A stretch of 64,000 nucleotides of DNA from Natroniella sulfidigena (GTDB taxonomy: Bacteria; Bacillota; Halanaerobiia; Halobacteroidales; Halobacteroidaceae): NCBI RefSeq assembly GCF_023223645.1, contig NZ_JALKBY010000008.1, positions 62,001 through 126,000 on the forward strand, written 5' to 3'. Positions 30,072 through 37,990 of the stretch are shown here, piece by piece. A program made the translations under genes and the position numbers. The notes under the pieces are model-generated. The model did not search any database and had not been told where the DNA came from. It was given only the letters and a program-made list of their open reading frames with translations. How positions within the stretch are numbered: position 1 is the first letter of the stretch; every line of letters starts with the position of its first letter.

Positions 30072-30281
30072 TCAAACCCAGTTCTCTGCTGAAAATAGAT
30101 TGATATAAGAACGCTTAATATCTTCTTTATCGATATCTCTATCTCTAAGTTGATCTCTTTGTTCTATTTCTTTAGTCTTTTTTTGCTGAATAATTAAATA
30201 GTAACCAATAATTTGATATATAAAAATAATTCTATTCAATACCACCAATAAAAGAAATAGTTGAATAATATAATTGTTCAT
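30072..30281 (-). CDS. Small membrane protein, hypothetical
   Basis: These 69 residues consist of one long hydrophobic segment (about 5-30: IIQLFLLLVVLNRIIFIYQI) followed by a charged tail rich in K, E, R and D (KTKEIEQRDQLRDRDIDKED). The ribosome site is modest (GAGAGGATG, 11 bases from the ATG). No family is recognised. It might be a small inner-membrane or outer-forespore-membrane protein; it might also be a chance frame. Confidence 0.45.
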   Translation of the reverse strand: MNNYIIQLFLLLVVLNRIIFIYQIIGYYLIIQQKKTKEIEQRDQLRDRDIDKEDIKRSYINLFSAENWV

Positions 30282-30372
30282 TAATTACAATCATCCTCTC
30301 TACTAACTTTAATATATCTTATTAGAAATCATGTAAAATTGTTCCTTTAAAAAGTTAATCCTCAATCAAAAA

Positions 30373-30397
30373 AGGAGCTGATTTTTAATCAGCTCCT
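30373..30397 (-). terminator. Terminator of the CAP-domain gene
   Basis: AGGAGCTGATT / AATCAGCTCCT stem with three-base loop; the minus strand continues TTTTTGATTG. Confidence 0.88.
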
Positions 30398-30414
30398 CTC
30401 GATAAAGATATTTA

Positions 30415-31152
30415 CTATTTTAAATTTGCAAAGATTTGAGTATACATCTTACCATAACTTCCACCTTCAATAACTCCAATCCCTACATGGGTATAATCAG
30501 AATGTAAGATATTCTCCTTATGCCCAGGACTATTCATCAACTCCTGATGGGCCAACTCCACTCGTGATGCCCCTGCTAGATTCTCCCCAGCTATGTTATA
30601 ACTAACATTTATTCTCCTCAGCATATCAAAAGGAGAACCATAATTAGGAGATTGATGGGTAAAATAATCCTCATCGATCATATCTTGACTTTTGGCCCTA
30701 GCTACCTTAACCAATTGATAATCGGTCTTTAGTTCATTCAATCCTCTCTCTTTTCGTTCTTGATTGACCAACTCCAACATCTCTCTTTCTGTAGTAGTCA
30801 AGCTCGTTACTTGCATTTCAGTCCAGTCAAACTCTTGGGCTACTTCATCTTGCTGATCTTTTTCATTCTCCTCTTCAACAATCTCCTCACCAGATTTCTG
30901 CTCTGAACTATTCTGTTCGGTCTGATCCGACTCATCTACTTCAGGCTCACTAGCTTCTGTATCATCTTGACCTACAAACCGCTCAAGAAAAAAGAAACCT
31001 AGTAACCCTTGCAAAAAATTTAAAAAACCACTTCCCGAAGATAAACCTAAACTACCAGTAGCTGCATAAGAAGTCTCCATTGTTATCATAAGTACTGTCG
31101 GCATAATTAAAGCGAATATAAGTACCAAACTTATTAACTTTGTTGCTTTCAT
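30415..31152 (-). CDS. CAP-domain (SCP/PR-1, YkwD-like) secreted protein
   Basis: The 245 residues begin with a signal peptide (residues 1-31, ISLVLIFALIMPTVLM...SYAATG). An acidic, glutamate/glutamine-rich linker follows (about 60-115), then a CAP domain (about 120-245: MLELVNQERKERGLNEL, SQDMIDEDYFTHQSPNYG, GENLAGASRVELAHQELMNSPGHKENIL, HVGIGV). The His and Glu residues of the CAP cleft are present. In spore formers YkwD-type CAP proteins are often in the spore or germination context. It is one of the few exported proteins in the region, so it probably belongs to the envelope of the diderm cell or spore. No sigma-K motif is seen; a TATAAT-like -10 exists upstream. Confidence 0.85.
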   Translation of the reverse strand: MKATKLISLVLIFALIMPTVLMITMETSYAATGSLGLSSGSGFLNFLQGLLGFFFLERFVGQDDTEASEPEVDESDQTEQNSSEQKSGEEIVEEENEKDQQDEVAQEFDWTEMQVTSLTTTEREMLELVNQERKERGLNELKTDYQLVKVARAKSQDMIDEDYFTHQSPNYGSPFDMLRRINVSYNIAGENLAGASRVELAHQELMNSPGHKENILHSDYTHVGIGVIEGGSYGKMYTQIFANLK

Positions 31153-31232
31153 CTAGTAGTCAGCCTCCTATTTTCTTAGTTAGTTTAATTATACCATGAC
31201 AACTTTTTAAAGATTAAGGTAACTTTTGGTAG

Positions 31233-32246
31233 TTAGTTTGGTTCAATAGTTATATCTAAAGCTTCTAAAACATTATCAATTCTATTACAGATCGTACTCT
31301 TATCTGAACCAGCAAATAATAAACCTACAACTTCATTATCATCATTAATCACTATAGAACCACTATCACCAGGCATAGAAAATGGATCAGTTACTATTTG
31401 ATCTGTAAATACTGCTGATTCTGTATCTGATAATTGAACATTAATTGTCACACCAATCGCCTTAATTCTTGATTCGGTAATCCCAGTTGTTCTACCACTC
31501 TTTTTGACTCTCATATTTACTACAGGTTCAGCTATCCCCTCTATTTCACCTAAACCCATAATCTCTGTTTTAATCAAATCAGGTGATTTAGGTTTAGCTA
31601 CTGCTGCATCAACCTTGTTCTCTGCGCTCATAGGTTCCATTTGATACGGGAAGTTTAATAATCTACCAAATCCATTCAACACCCTAGTAAGTCCTCGCAA
31701 CAAAGGACAAGTTGAAGCCTGTTCATTGTGAATTGGTACAAACCGTTCTAAATGGCCAATTACATCCTGCTCATCATCTCCACCATCATAACTGCCTGGT
31801 TGTAGAATAATATCTCCCTTTTCAGCTCGACCATCACGGCCATCTGTAATATTTGCTAAAACATGATTATTAGATAAGATCAACGGCTCGTTTGTCTTTT
31901 TATCTTTAACAACTGTTCCAAAGGTTCCAGCTGTAATTTTATAATGTCCAATACTTGCTCCAGGTTGCGCAGGTCTTAATTTCGTTGTTCTAACCTTATC
32001 AGAACTCAATAATTCCACCTTACCAACTTCAATCACATCAGTCTTATGTTGTTCAATCGTCTGTGGTACAATATGATTCTTATCTAGTTGATCTTGATCC
32101 AGCTTATTCTCCACCAAAATTACGATACATTCCTCATTAATTTTTCTACCATTAACCTCTTTATAACCACAGCCAACCCCTACTACATTTTCCAAAGCAA
32201 AAAGTTGAGACTTATATTTATCGATTACATCCTTAATCCTCTTCAT
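31233..32246 (-). CDS. Trypsin-like serine peptidase family protein, no signal peptide
   Basis: The 337 residues (starting at ATG 32246, six bases after AAAGGAGG; TTG 32282 is upstream of the ribosome site) begin with a domain reading LFALENVVGVGCGYKEVNGR. A chymotrypsin-fold peptidase follows, with the His motif LSNNHVLA, Asp in NKVDAAVAKP and the Ser motif PGDSGSIVI. It lacks a signal peptide, so it would act inside the cell or in the mother cell. Cleavage of coat precursors is a possible role, inferred only from position at the edge of the coat-like genes. Confidence 0.8.
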   Translation of the reverse strand: MKRIKDVIDKYKSQLFALENVVGVGCGYKEVNGRKINEECIVILVENKLDQDQLDKNHIVPQTIEQHKTDVIEVGKVELLSSDKVRTTKLRPAQPGASIGHYKITAGTFGTVVKDKKTNEPLILSNNHVLANITDGRDGRAEKGDIILQPGSYDGGDDEQDVIGHLERFVPIHNEQASTCPLLRGLTRVLNGFGRLLNFPYQMEPMSAENKVDAAVAKPKSPDLIKTEIMGLGEIEGIAEPVVNMRVKKSGRTTGITESRIKAIGVTINVQLSDTESAVFTDQIVTDPFSMPGDSGSIVINDDNEVVGLLFAGSDKSTICNRIDNVLEALDITIEPN

Positions 32247-32312
32247 CATCTCCCTCCTTTCAGTTAATATCAGTTTATTCAACTAACTGATTTTTGTGAA
32301 AGGAAGGGAAAT

Positions 32313-32436
32313 AAAAAAGTTGCCTTCGGCAACTCAGTTTAAGTCTAAGATTAAGTTTGAGTAAAACCAATAAATAAAAACTTATAAAAGTTATCCACAA
32401 CCTCTAAAAAACATAATTTCTTTAAATAATAAAAAA
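32313..32436. repeat. Intergenic repeat with DnaA-box-like TTATCCACA (copy 3)
   Basis: It is very similar to 27701-27824: AAAAAAGTTGCCTTCGGCAACT, AGTTTAAGTCTAAGATTAAG, and TTATCCACAACCTCTAAAAAAC (TTATCCACA at 32391-32399). It lies exactly at the border between the accessory region and the conserved veg gene. Confidence 0.75.
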
Positions 32437-32454
32437 ACCCCTCAAATGAGGAGT
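32437..32454 (-). terminator. Terminator of veg
   Basis: AACTCCTC-ATTT-GAGGGGT on the minus strand (one mismatch), followed by seven T. Confidence 0.75.
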
Positions 32455-32455
32455 T

Positions 32456-32722
32456 TTAAATACTGATACATCCAATCTTCATATTATTTTCTTTGATCTT
32501 AATTTCAACAGTTTCAGTCAATACATCAGCATAGCTATATGAAATACGGCGTGGAGTTTGATTATCGTCAACTTTGACAACAAATACATTAGAGTATGTT
32601 TCTTCTAAAATGCCCTCTTTCTCCATAATCTTACGTCGCCCTTGATTAGCTTTTAAGTGAACCTCTTTACCTACAAAAGAGTCTAAGTCACTCTTAATTT
32701 GATTTAAAATATTATTTGACAT
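32456..32722 (-). CDS. veg: Veg protein
   Basis: The 88 residues match Veg of B. subtilis: LNQIKSDLDSFVGKEVHLKA, GRRKIMEKEGILEETYSNVFVV, and ISYSYADVLTETVEI. Veg is a small Sm-fold-like protein linked to biofilm control and spore outgrowth. It keeps its place next to ksgA (the yabG gene that lies between them in Bacillus is missing). In B. subtilis the next conserved genes are sspF and ispE; here the accessory region begins instead. Confidence 0.93.
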   Translation of the reverse strand: MSNNILNQIKSDLDSFVGKEVHLKANQGRRKIMEKEGILEETYSNVFVVKVDDNQTPRRISYSYADVLTETVEIKIKENNMKIGCISI

Positions 32723-32824
32723 CTCTACCCACCCTTCTCAGTTTCTCTTACTAATTATACCAAAAATATAATAACAAGTCAAATAATTAATTATAACAAA
32801 CTAAGACATAATTATCAACTATTT

Positions 32825-33688
32825 CTAATCTACTTTCTTACTTCCCCTATATAACTGATTACTCAACTTAGCAAACTCCTCTAAGTTCAATTTTTCCCCT
32901 CTAACTCGTGAATCAATCCCTACCTCTTCTAAGGCCTGCTCAACTACCTCTTTGCTCAAATTAATATTAGCTGCTTTACTCAATGAATTTCTAATCATCT
33001 TCCTGCGCTGTTGGAAAGAAGCTCGAATTACTTTAAAGAAGAACTCTTCATCTATTACCTCTACTCGAGGCTGCTCTAATAACCTTAATCCAATAACAGC
33101 TGATTGAACCTTAGGTTGCGGAATAAAGACAGAAGAAGGAACTATAAATTCAATCTCAGCTTCAGTATAATATTGCACCCCAAAAGATAAAACACCATAG
33201 CTTTTATCTCCAGGTTCAGCTGCCATCCTCTCTGCTACTTCCTTTTGTACCATTACAAAGATCTCTGTTACACTAAAATCTTCCTCTAATAACCTTCTCA
33301 AAATTGGAGTCGTAATATAATATGGCAGATTAGCAACTACCTTATAATCTCCCCCTGCTAATTGATCAAAATCAACCTCTAAAGCATCCCCTTCAACAAT
33401 CTCTACATTGTTATAAGCACTTAAATTCTCTTCTAAAACCGGAATCAATCGCTGATCTAGCTCAACAGCAATCACCTTGCCAGCAGATTGGGCCAACTTC
33501 TCCGTCAAAGCACCAATCCCCGGGCCAATCTCAACCACCGTCTCATCTTCACTTAAATCAGCTGCTTCTACTATTTGATCCAAAACACTCGTATCAACTA
33601 AAAAGTTCTGTCCTAGCCCCTTCTTTAATCTTAAATCATGCTTCCTTAATATCTCACGCGTCTGCTTTGCAATTTCCATTAATTTCAC
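32825..33688 (-). CDS. ksgA: 16S rRNA (adenine1518/1519-N6)-dimethyltransferase KsgA
   Basis: KsgA/RsmA dimethylates two adenines near the 3' end of 16S rRNA during 30S maturation. The 287 residues show GQNFLVDTSVLDQIV, the SAM motif VVEIGPGIGALTEKL (about residues 49-63) and the catalytic NLPYYITTPIL. Standard length. It lies one base after rnmV, which also acts on rRNA (5S), and before veg, the Bacillus order. Confidence 0.96.
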   Translation of the reverse strand: MKLMEIAKQTREILRKHDLRLKKGLGQNFLVDTSVLDQIVEAADLSEDETVVEIGPGIGALTEKLAQSAGKVIAVELDQRLIPVLEENLSAYNNVEIVEGDALEVDFDQLAGGDYKVVANLPYYITTPILRRLLEEDFSVTEIFVMVQKEVAERMAAEPGDKSYGVLSFGVQYYTEAEIEFIVPSSVFIPQPKVQSAVIGLRLLEQPRVEVIDEEFFFKVIRASFQQRRKMIRNSLSKAANINLSKEVVEQALEEVGIDSRVRGEKLNLEEFAKLSNQLYRGSKKVD

Positions 33689-33689
33689 C

Positions 33690-34223
33690 TCAATTAAACT
33701 TTTCTACCGCAGCGATAAACTCTTCTCGACTGATCTGATAGTTATTCAAACGCTGTACAAACTGCTTACCATTAGCATACCCAATTCCTAACTCCTTACC
33801 GACCTTAGTTCGCAATTCTCTTGCTCCCGCTTGACCGATCAGACCTGTCATTACTAGATCCTCTTTGCTGAATCGAGTTTCATCTTCTACATGTGTCACT
33901 TTAGCCTTAGCCAAAGCCTCTCTAATTACCTCTGGATTAGCATTCTCAATCCCAATATCTCCTGCCTGCAACGCATCAGCTTGGCTTAGATAAGCATCCT
34001 TACAACCAGCTACTTCTGCTTTAATCCTCTTCCGAATCAAATTCCCAGCATGATCTGGATCAGTAAAGATAATCACCCCTGTCCTCTGCTGGGCCAACTT
34101 AATCCTCTCCAACACCTCATCTGACAATGAAAAACCTTGCGTCACTATCACTTCTGCATCAACCGCTGCCTTAACCGCCGCCAAATCATCCCTACCTTCA
34201 ACTACAATCACTTCTTTAATCAT
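33690..34223 (-). CDS. rnmV: Ribonuclease M5
   Basis: RNase M5 matures 5S rRNA. The 177 residues form a Toprim domain (IKEVIVVEGRDDLAAVKAA, then GVIIFTDPDHAGNLIRKRI, the DxD metal motif) and a C-terminal region (DLVMTGLIG...). I start at ATG 34223, with AAAGGAG upstream; an in-frame ATG 14 codons upstream lies before the ribosome site. The tatD-rnmV-ksgA order of Bacilli is kept, with one radical-SAM gene between tatD and rnmV. Confidence 0.95.
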   Translation of the reverse strand: MIKEVIVVEGRDDLAAVKAAVDAEVIVTQGFSLSDEVLERIKLAQQRTGVIIFTDPDHAGNLIRKRIKAEVAGCKDAYLSQADALQAGDIGIENANPEVIREALAKAKVTHVEDETRFSKEDLVMTGLIGQAGARELRTKVGKELGIGYANGKQFVQRLNNYQISREEFIAAVEKFN

Positions 34224-34261
34224 CTTTTTCTCCTTTAACCGCTTTGAATTGATATAAAGCT

Positions 34262-34436
34262 TCACTTTATATCAGTTGACAGTGAACAGTTGACGGTTGA
34301 CAGTAGATAGAAAAAATCTAAATTCAAAACCACTCTAACCATTTAAGTATAAGGCTTTTCAAAGGTCTTAATCTCTTAAGGTTTTGACCTTTAACTGTAA
34401 ACTGTAAACCGTAAACTGTCAACTCAATATTGTGGT
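34262..34436. repeat. TTTACAGTTTACAG/GTTGACAGT-type intergenic inverted repeat
   Basis: The left part is CAGTTGACAGTGAACAGTTGACGG; the right part is AACTGTAAACTGTAAACCGTAAACTG. Between them, the arms AAGG-TTTTGACC pair loosely. The same units occur at 37880-37990 and in short form at 4885-4922. It fills the spacer between rnmV and the radical-SAM gene. Confidence 0.65.
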
Positions 34437-34463
34437 ACGAAAGTATCACAATATTGTCAATTA

Positions 34464-35066
34464 TTATTCATCTTCAGAAAAGCTCCTCACTCGAAACTCA
34501 ACCTCTAACTCCTCTGCTATCTTTCTTGCAGCAGCAACATCTACCCCTGCCTGATCAACCACCGAAACGATAACTTTAGGAATAAACTTTTTCGACTCCT
34601 TGATAAACTCAATTATCCCTACAAATGCCTCTTCTCCAAATTCTGATTCACACAACTCTTGATAAGATCTAGCATCAGCAGTATTTAAACTGATCGAGAT
34701 AATATCAATCAACCCTTCTAATCTAGGGGCTATATTTTCTTGATGGATCAAGTTAGCTTGACCATTAGTATTCAATCTGATTTTAACTTCCGGGTAATTC
34801 TCCTTTAAAAATTTACTCGTTTCCACTAACACATCTACTCTGATCAAAGGTTCACCATAACCACAATAGACTACCTCTTGATAATGATCAATATCTTCCT
34901 TATTTAGCTCAGCAATAATCTCCTCAACTGTCGGCTCCTGATCAAACCATAATTCATAGCCCCCAACCCCTGCCTGAAATCTTCTAATACAGAACTTACA
35001 ATCATTACTACATTGATTGGTCAAATTAAGATATAATCTATCCCCTATTTGATACGCTATCGTCAT
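34464..35066 (-). CDS. TatD-linked radical SAM protein
   Basis: The 200 residues start YQIGDRLYLNLTNQCSNDCKFCIRR, with the radical SAM CxxxCxxC cluster motif in CSNDCKFC (about residues 18-25). YCGYGEPLIRVDVL is the SAM-binding GEP segment. Proteins of this size and sequence are known as a radical SAM family found next to tatD in anaerobes, and the tatD gene is indeed upstream here. It is compact; no second cluster is visible. The reaction is unknown. Confidence 0.88.
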   Translation of the reverse strand: MTIAYQIGDRLYLNLTNQCSNDCKFCIRRFQAGVGGYELWFDQEPTVEEIIAELNKEDIDHYQEVVYCGYGEPLIRVDVLVETSKFLKENYPEVKIRLNTNGQANLIHQENIAPRLEGLIDIISISLNTADARSYQELCESEFGEEAFVGIIEFIKESKKFIPKVIVSVVDQAGVDVAAARKIAEELEVEFRVRSFSEDE

Positions 35067-35116
35067 CTATACCACTCCTATTTAAATTGACAATTTACAA
35101 TGCACAATTATTAAAT

Positions 35117-35150
35117 TAAGGTACTGGTCACTTAAGTAGCCAGTACCTTA
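35117..35150 (-). terminator. Terminator or attenuator between tatD and the radical SAM gene
   Basis: An eleven-bp stem TAAGGTACTGG / CCAGTACCTTA, with the minus strand continuing ATTTAATAATT. Confidence 0.75.
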
Positions 35151-35158
35151 ATTAGCTA

Positions 35159-35923
35159 TTAGTAAATATTAAATAACTTCCTTGCATTAGCAGTTGTCTG
35201 TTGAGCAACCTCTTCTAGGCTAACCCCTTTTATCTCGGCTATCTTCTCTGCTACATGCTTAACATAGCTTGGTTCGTTGCGTTGGCCCCGATGAGGATCC
35301 GGAGTCAAATAAGGAGCATCAGTCTCTAATAAGATCTTATTTAAAGAGACCTTATCAACCACCGTTCGTAACTTACTAGCATTATTAAAGGTGATTACTC
35401 CCCCAAAAGCAATATGGAAACCAAGTCGTAACACCTTACGTGCTACATTAAAATCATAAGCATAACAATGCATCACACCTTCTAAACCACTTGCTTCCTC
35501 CTCTAAAATCTTCAACGTATCATCCTTAGCATCCCTACTATGAATTGCAACCGGTAATCCAACCTCTTTAGCCACCCGTAACTGCTCTTTGAAGACTTGC
35601 TGTTGTACCTCACGAGGAGAATTATCATAATGATAATCAAGCCCTATCTCCCCAATAGCAATTACTTTCTCGTGCCGGGCCAACTCCTTCAACCTCTGAT
35701 AATCCTCTTTAGTTACCGACTTAGCTTCATGAGGATGAACACCAACACTAGCATAGATAAAATCATATTCTTTAGCCAACTCAACCGAATTCTCACTCGA
35801 TTGCATATCAGCCCCGACATTAATAATCGTACTGATTCCTTCTTCTTTCGCTCTAGCAATCACTTCTTGACGGTCTTGCTCAAAACGATCAAAATCCAAA
35901 TGGGCATGAGTATCTGTTAACAT
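35159..35923 (-). CDS. tatD: TatD-family metal-dependent hydrolase (DNase)
   Basis: The 254 residues form a TIM-barrel amidohydrolase fold: DTHAHLDFDRF, GEIGLDYHYD, VAIHSRDA, VMHCYAYD and LLETDAPYL, giving the metal ligands. TatD proteins have 3'-5' DNase/RNase activity with roles in repair. Start ATG 35923 uses AGTAGGTG, which overlaps the metG stop; the GTG at 35932 is part of that site. The metG-tatD pair is conserved with Bacillus. Confidence 0.95.
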   Translation of the reverse strand: MLTDTHAHLDFDRFEQDRQEVIARAKEEGISTIINVGADMQSSENSVELAKEYDFIYASVGVHPHEAKSVTKEDYQRLKELARHEKVIAIGEIGLDYHYDNSPREVQQQVFKEQLRVAKEVGLPVAIHSRDAKDDTLKILEEEASGLEGVMHCYAYDFNVARKVLRLGFHIAFGGVITFNNASKLRTVVDKVSLNKILLETDAPYLTPDPHRGQRNEPSYVKHVAEKIAEIKGVSLEEVAQQTTANARKLFNIY

Positions 35924-35932
35924 ATTTTTCAC

Positions 35933-37858
35933 CTACTTTACTTGAGCTCCAGCAGCAATATCACGATCAACTGTTGTTATTGTTAGATCGTCCTCATCAT
36001 TAGAAGCTGCCAGGATCATTCCATTAGATTTAACCCCAAAGATAGTCGCTGGTTCAAGATTAGCAACCATTACAACCTTCTTACCAACTAGCTCTTCTGG
36101 ATCATAATACTTAGATATTCCTGCTACCAATTGTCGCTCTTCACTACCTAGATCAACCTGCACCTTAAGTAATTTATCACTACCTTCAATCTTTTCTGCT
36201 TCTAATACCTCTGCTACCCTCAAATCTAACTTACCAAATTGATCAAAATTAATATAATCTTCTTCTGCCATTTTATCTTCCTCCTCTTGTGCTTCTTCTT
36301 CTAATTGTTCATAATACTGTTCTAGATCAATTCTAGGAAAGATTGGATCACCACTATTAACTTCAATCCCTGCTTCTAATTGACCTTTAGCTAAAGCATC
36401 ATCCCAGCTTTGCTCTGTTAAATCTGCTGTAATTCCTAACTGCTCCCAGATCTTAGCTGGTGCTTGAGGCATGAAAGGTACTAATGCAATAGCAATCCTT
36501 CTTAGATTATCTAATAAATTATATAAAACCGTTCCTAATTTGTCACGTTCAGTCTCATCTTTAGCCAAAATCCACGGCTCTGTCTGATCAATATACTTAT
36601 TAGTCCGCCTAATTAAGAGCCATAACTCTTCTAAAGCAGTACTGAACTGTAACTGTTCAATATTCTCTGCCATCGCTGCCAAAGACTCTTGAGCTACCTC
36701 TTCTAAATCTTGATCAAAATCTGTCTCTACAGTTGCTTCAGGAATCTGACTATCAAAATACTTATCGACCATTGCTACCGTTCGGTTCAATAAATTACCT
36801 AAATCATTGGCCAAGTCAGCATTGCTTCGCTGAATAAATGATTCGGTAGAATAAGAACCATCAGATCCAAAAGCAATCTCACGTAATAAGTAATAACGGA
36901 CAGCATCAACCCCAAAATCATCGATCAACTTAACTGGATCAATTACATTTCCCTTTGATTTAGACATCTTACCCCCTTCTACTAACAAAAAGCCATGTCC
37001 AAATACCTGTTTAGGTAAAGGTAGGTCAGCTGCCATCAAGATAGCGGGCCAAATCACTGTATGAAACCGTAAAATATCCTTACCAACTATGTGAATATCA
37101 GCCGGCCAAAATTGATTAAACTTCTCCTCATCACGCCTAAAATCAATCCCAGTTAAATAACTAGTTAAAGCATCAAACCAGACATAAATTACATGATCAT
37201 CATCAACGGGAACAGGAATCCCCCAATCAAAGGTTGTTCGAGAGACACATAAATCCTCTAAACCATCCTCAATAAAATTGATCATCTCATTTCTGCGCTT
37301 AGCAGGTTGGATAAAGTCAGGGTTCTCTTCGATAAAGTCTAATAGTTGATCTTCATACTTTGACATCTTAAAGAAGTAACTCTCTTCCTCCATCCATTCA
37401 ACTTCTCGGTTACAGTCAGGACAATTATTATCCTCATCTAACTGCCTTTCCTTCCAGAAAGTCTCACATGGAGTACAATAATAACCTTGGTACTTATCCT
37501 TATAAATATCCTCCTGATCATAAACCTTCTTAAAGATCTGTTGCACATCCAACTTATGCTCTTTACTTGTAGTTCTAACAAACTCTGTATAATCTACTTC
37601 AAGCTTATCCCACAGTTGTTTGAATGAATCTACAATCTCATCTACATATTCAAGTGGCTCTTGATCATGTTTAGCCGCTGTTTGAGCAATCTTCTGTCCA
37701 TGCTCATCAGAACCTGTAATCAACTCTGTTTGATAGCCTTGTAGTTCTTTAAACTTAACGATTGTGTCAGCTGCAGTAGTAGTATAAGTATGACCAATAT
37801 GCAACTTATCATTCGGATAATAAATCGGTGTTGTAACATAAAAAGTCTTATCACTCAT
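35933..37858 (-). CDS. metG: Methionyl-tRNA synthetase
   Basis: The 641 residues comprise a class I catalytic domain with HIGH as LHIGHTYT, a zinc knuckle (CTPCETFW, CPDC), the KMSKS loop GGKMSKSKGN near residue 300, an anticodon domain, and a C-terminal tRNA-binding OB domain (about 530-641: FGKLDLRVAEVLEAEKI). The length is that of the long MetRS with its dimerising OB domain. It is preceded by a long T-box leader with AUG specifiers, so expression should rise when tRNA-Met is uncharged. An acidic linker (EQLEEEAQEEEDKMAEED) joins the last domain. Confidence 0.97.
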   Translation of the reverse strand: MSDKTFYVTTPIYYPNDKLHIGHTYTTTAADTIVKFKELQGYQTELITGSDEHGQKIAQTAAKHDQEPLEYVDEIVDSFKQLWDKLEVDYTEFVRTTSKEHKLDVQQIFKKVYDQEDIYKDKYQGYYCTPCETFWKERQLDEDNNCPDCNREVEWMEEESYFFKMSKYEDQLLDFIEENPDFIQPAKRRNEMINFIEDGLEDLCVSRTTFDWGIPVPVDDDHVIYVWFDALTSYLTGIDFRRDEEKFNQFWPADIHIVGKDILRFHTVIWPAILMAADLPLPKQVFGHGFLLVEGGKMSKSKGNVIDPVKLIDDFGVDAVRYYLLREIAFGSDGSYSTESFIQRSNADLANDLGNLLNRTVAMVDKYFDSQIPEATVETDFDQDLEEVAQESLAAMAENIEQLQFSTALEELWLLIRRTNKYIDQTEPWILAKDETERDKLGTVLYNLLDNLRRIAIALVPFMPQAPAKIWEQLGITADLTEQSWDDALAKGQLEAGIEVNSGDPIFPRIDLEQYYEQLEEEAQEEEDKMAEEDYINFDQFGKLDLRVAEVLEAEKIEGSDKLLKVQVDLGSEERQLVAGISKYYDPEELVGKKVVMVANLEPATIFGVKSNGMILAASNDEDDLTITTVDRDIAAGAQVK

Positions 37859-37879
37859 CTTCTATCCTCAACTCCTTTT

Positions 37880-37990
37880 TATTTAGTGTACAGTTTACGG
37901 TTTACAGTTTACAGTTAAAGAACCAACAATTAAAACCATATTTTTAAAGGTTTTAACTGTACACTATCCACTGTAAACTGTAAACTACAA
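37880..37990. repeat. TTTACAGTTTACAG-type inverted repeat between T-box and metG
   Basis: CAGTTTACGGTTTACAGTTTACAG on one side and CTGTAAACTGTAAACT on the other; they can form a stem in the metG leader downstream of the T-box terminator. Same family as 34262-34436. Confidence 0.6.

Noticed and set aside
30072-30281. Assignment of the small membrane protein to a known spore or holin family
   Set aside because: No motif supports it; it is kept as hypothetical with low confidence.
7416-32246. Accessory region considered as an integrated mobile island
   Set aside because: No integrase, transposase, att repeats or tRNA at either border; its base composition looks similar to the backbone. Insertion is supported only by broken synteny.
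32391-32399. TTATCCACA taken as part of a replication origin
   Set aside because: Only single boxes are present at each site, without a cluster, an AT-rich unwinding element or dnaA/dnaN nearby.
34262-34436. Regular short repeats considered as a CRISPR array
   Set aside because: Units are not separated by unique spacers of constant length and no cas gene is present.
35597-35920. 107-codon plus-strand frame
   Set aside because: Antisense of tatD, with no ribosome site and no family resemblance.
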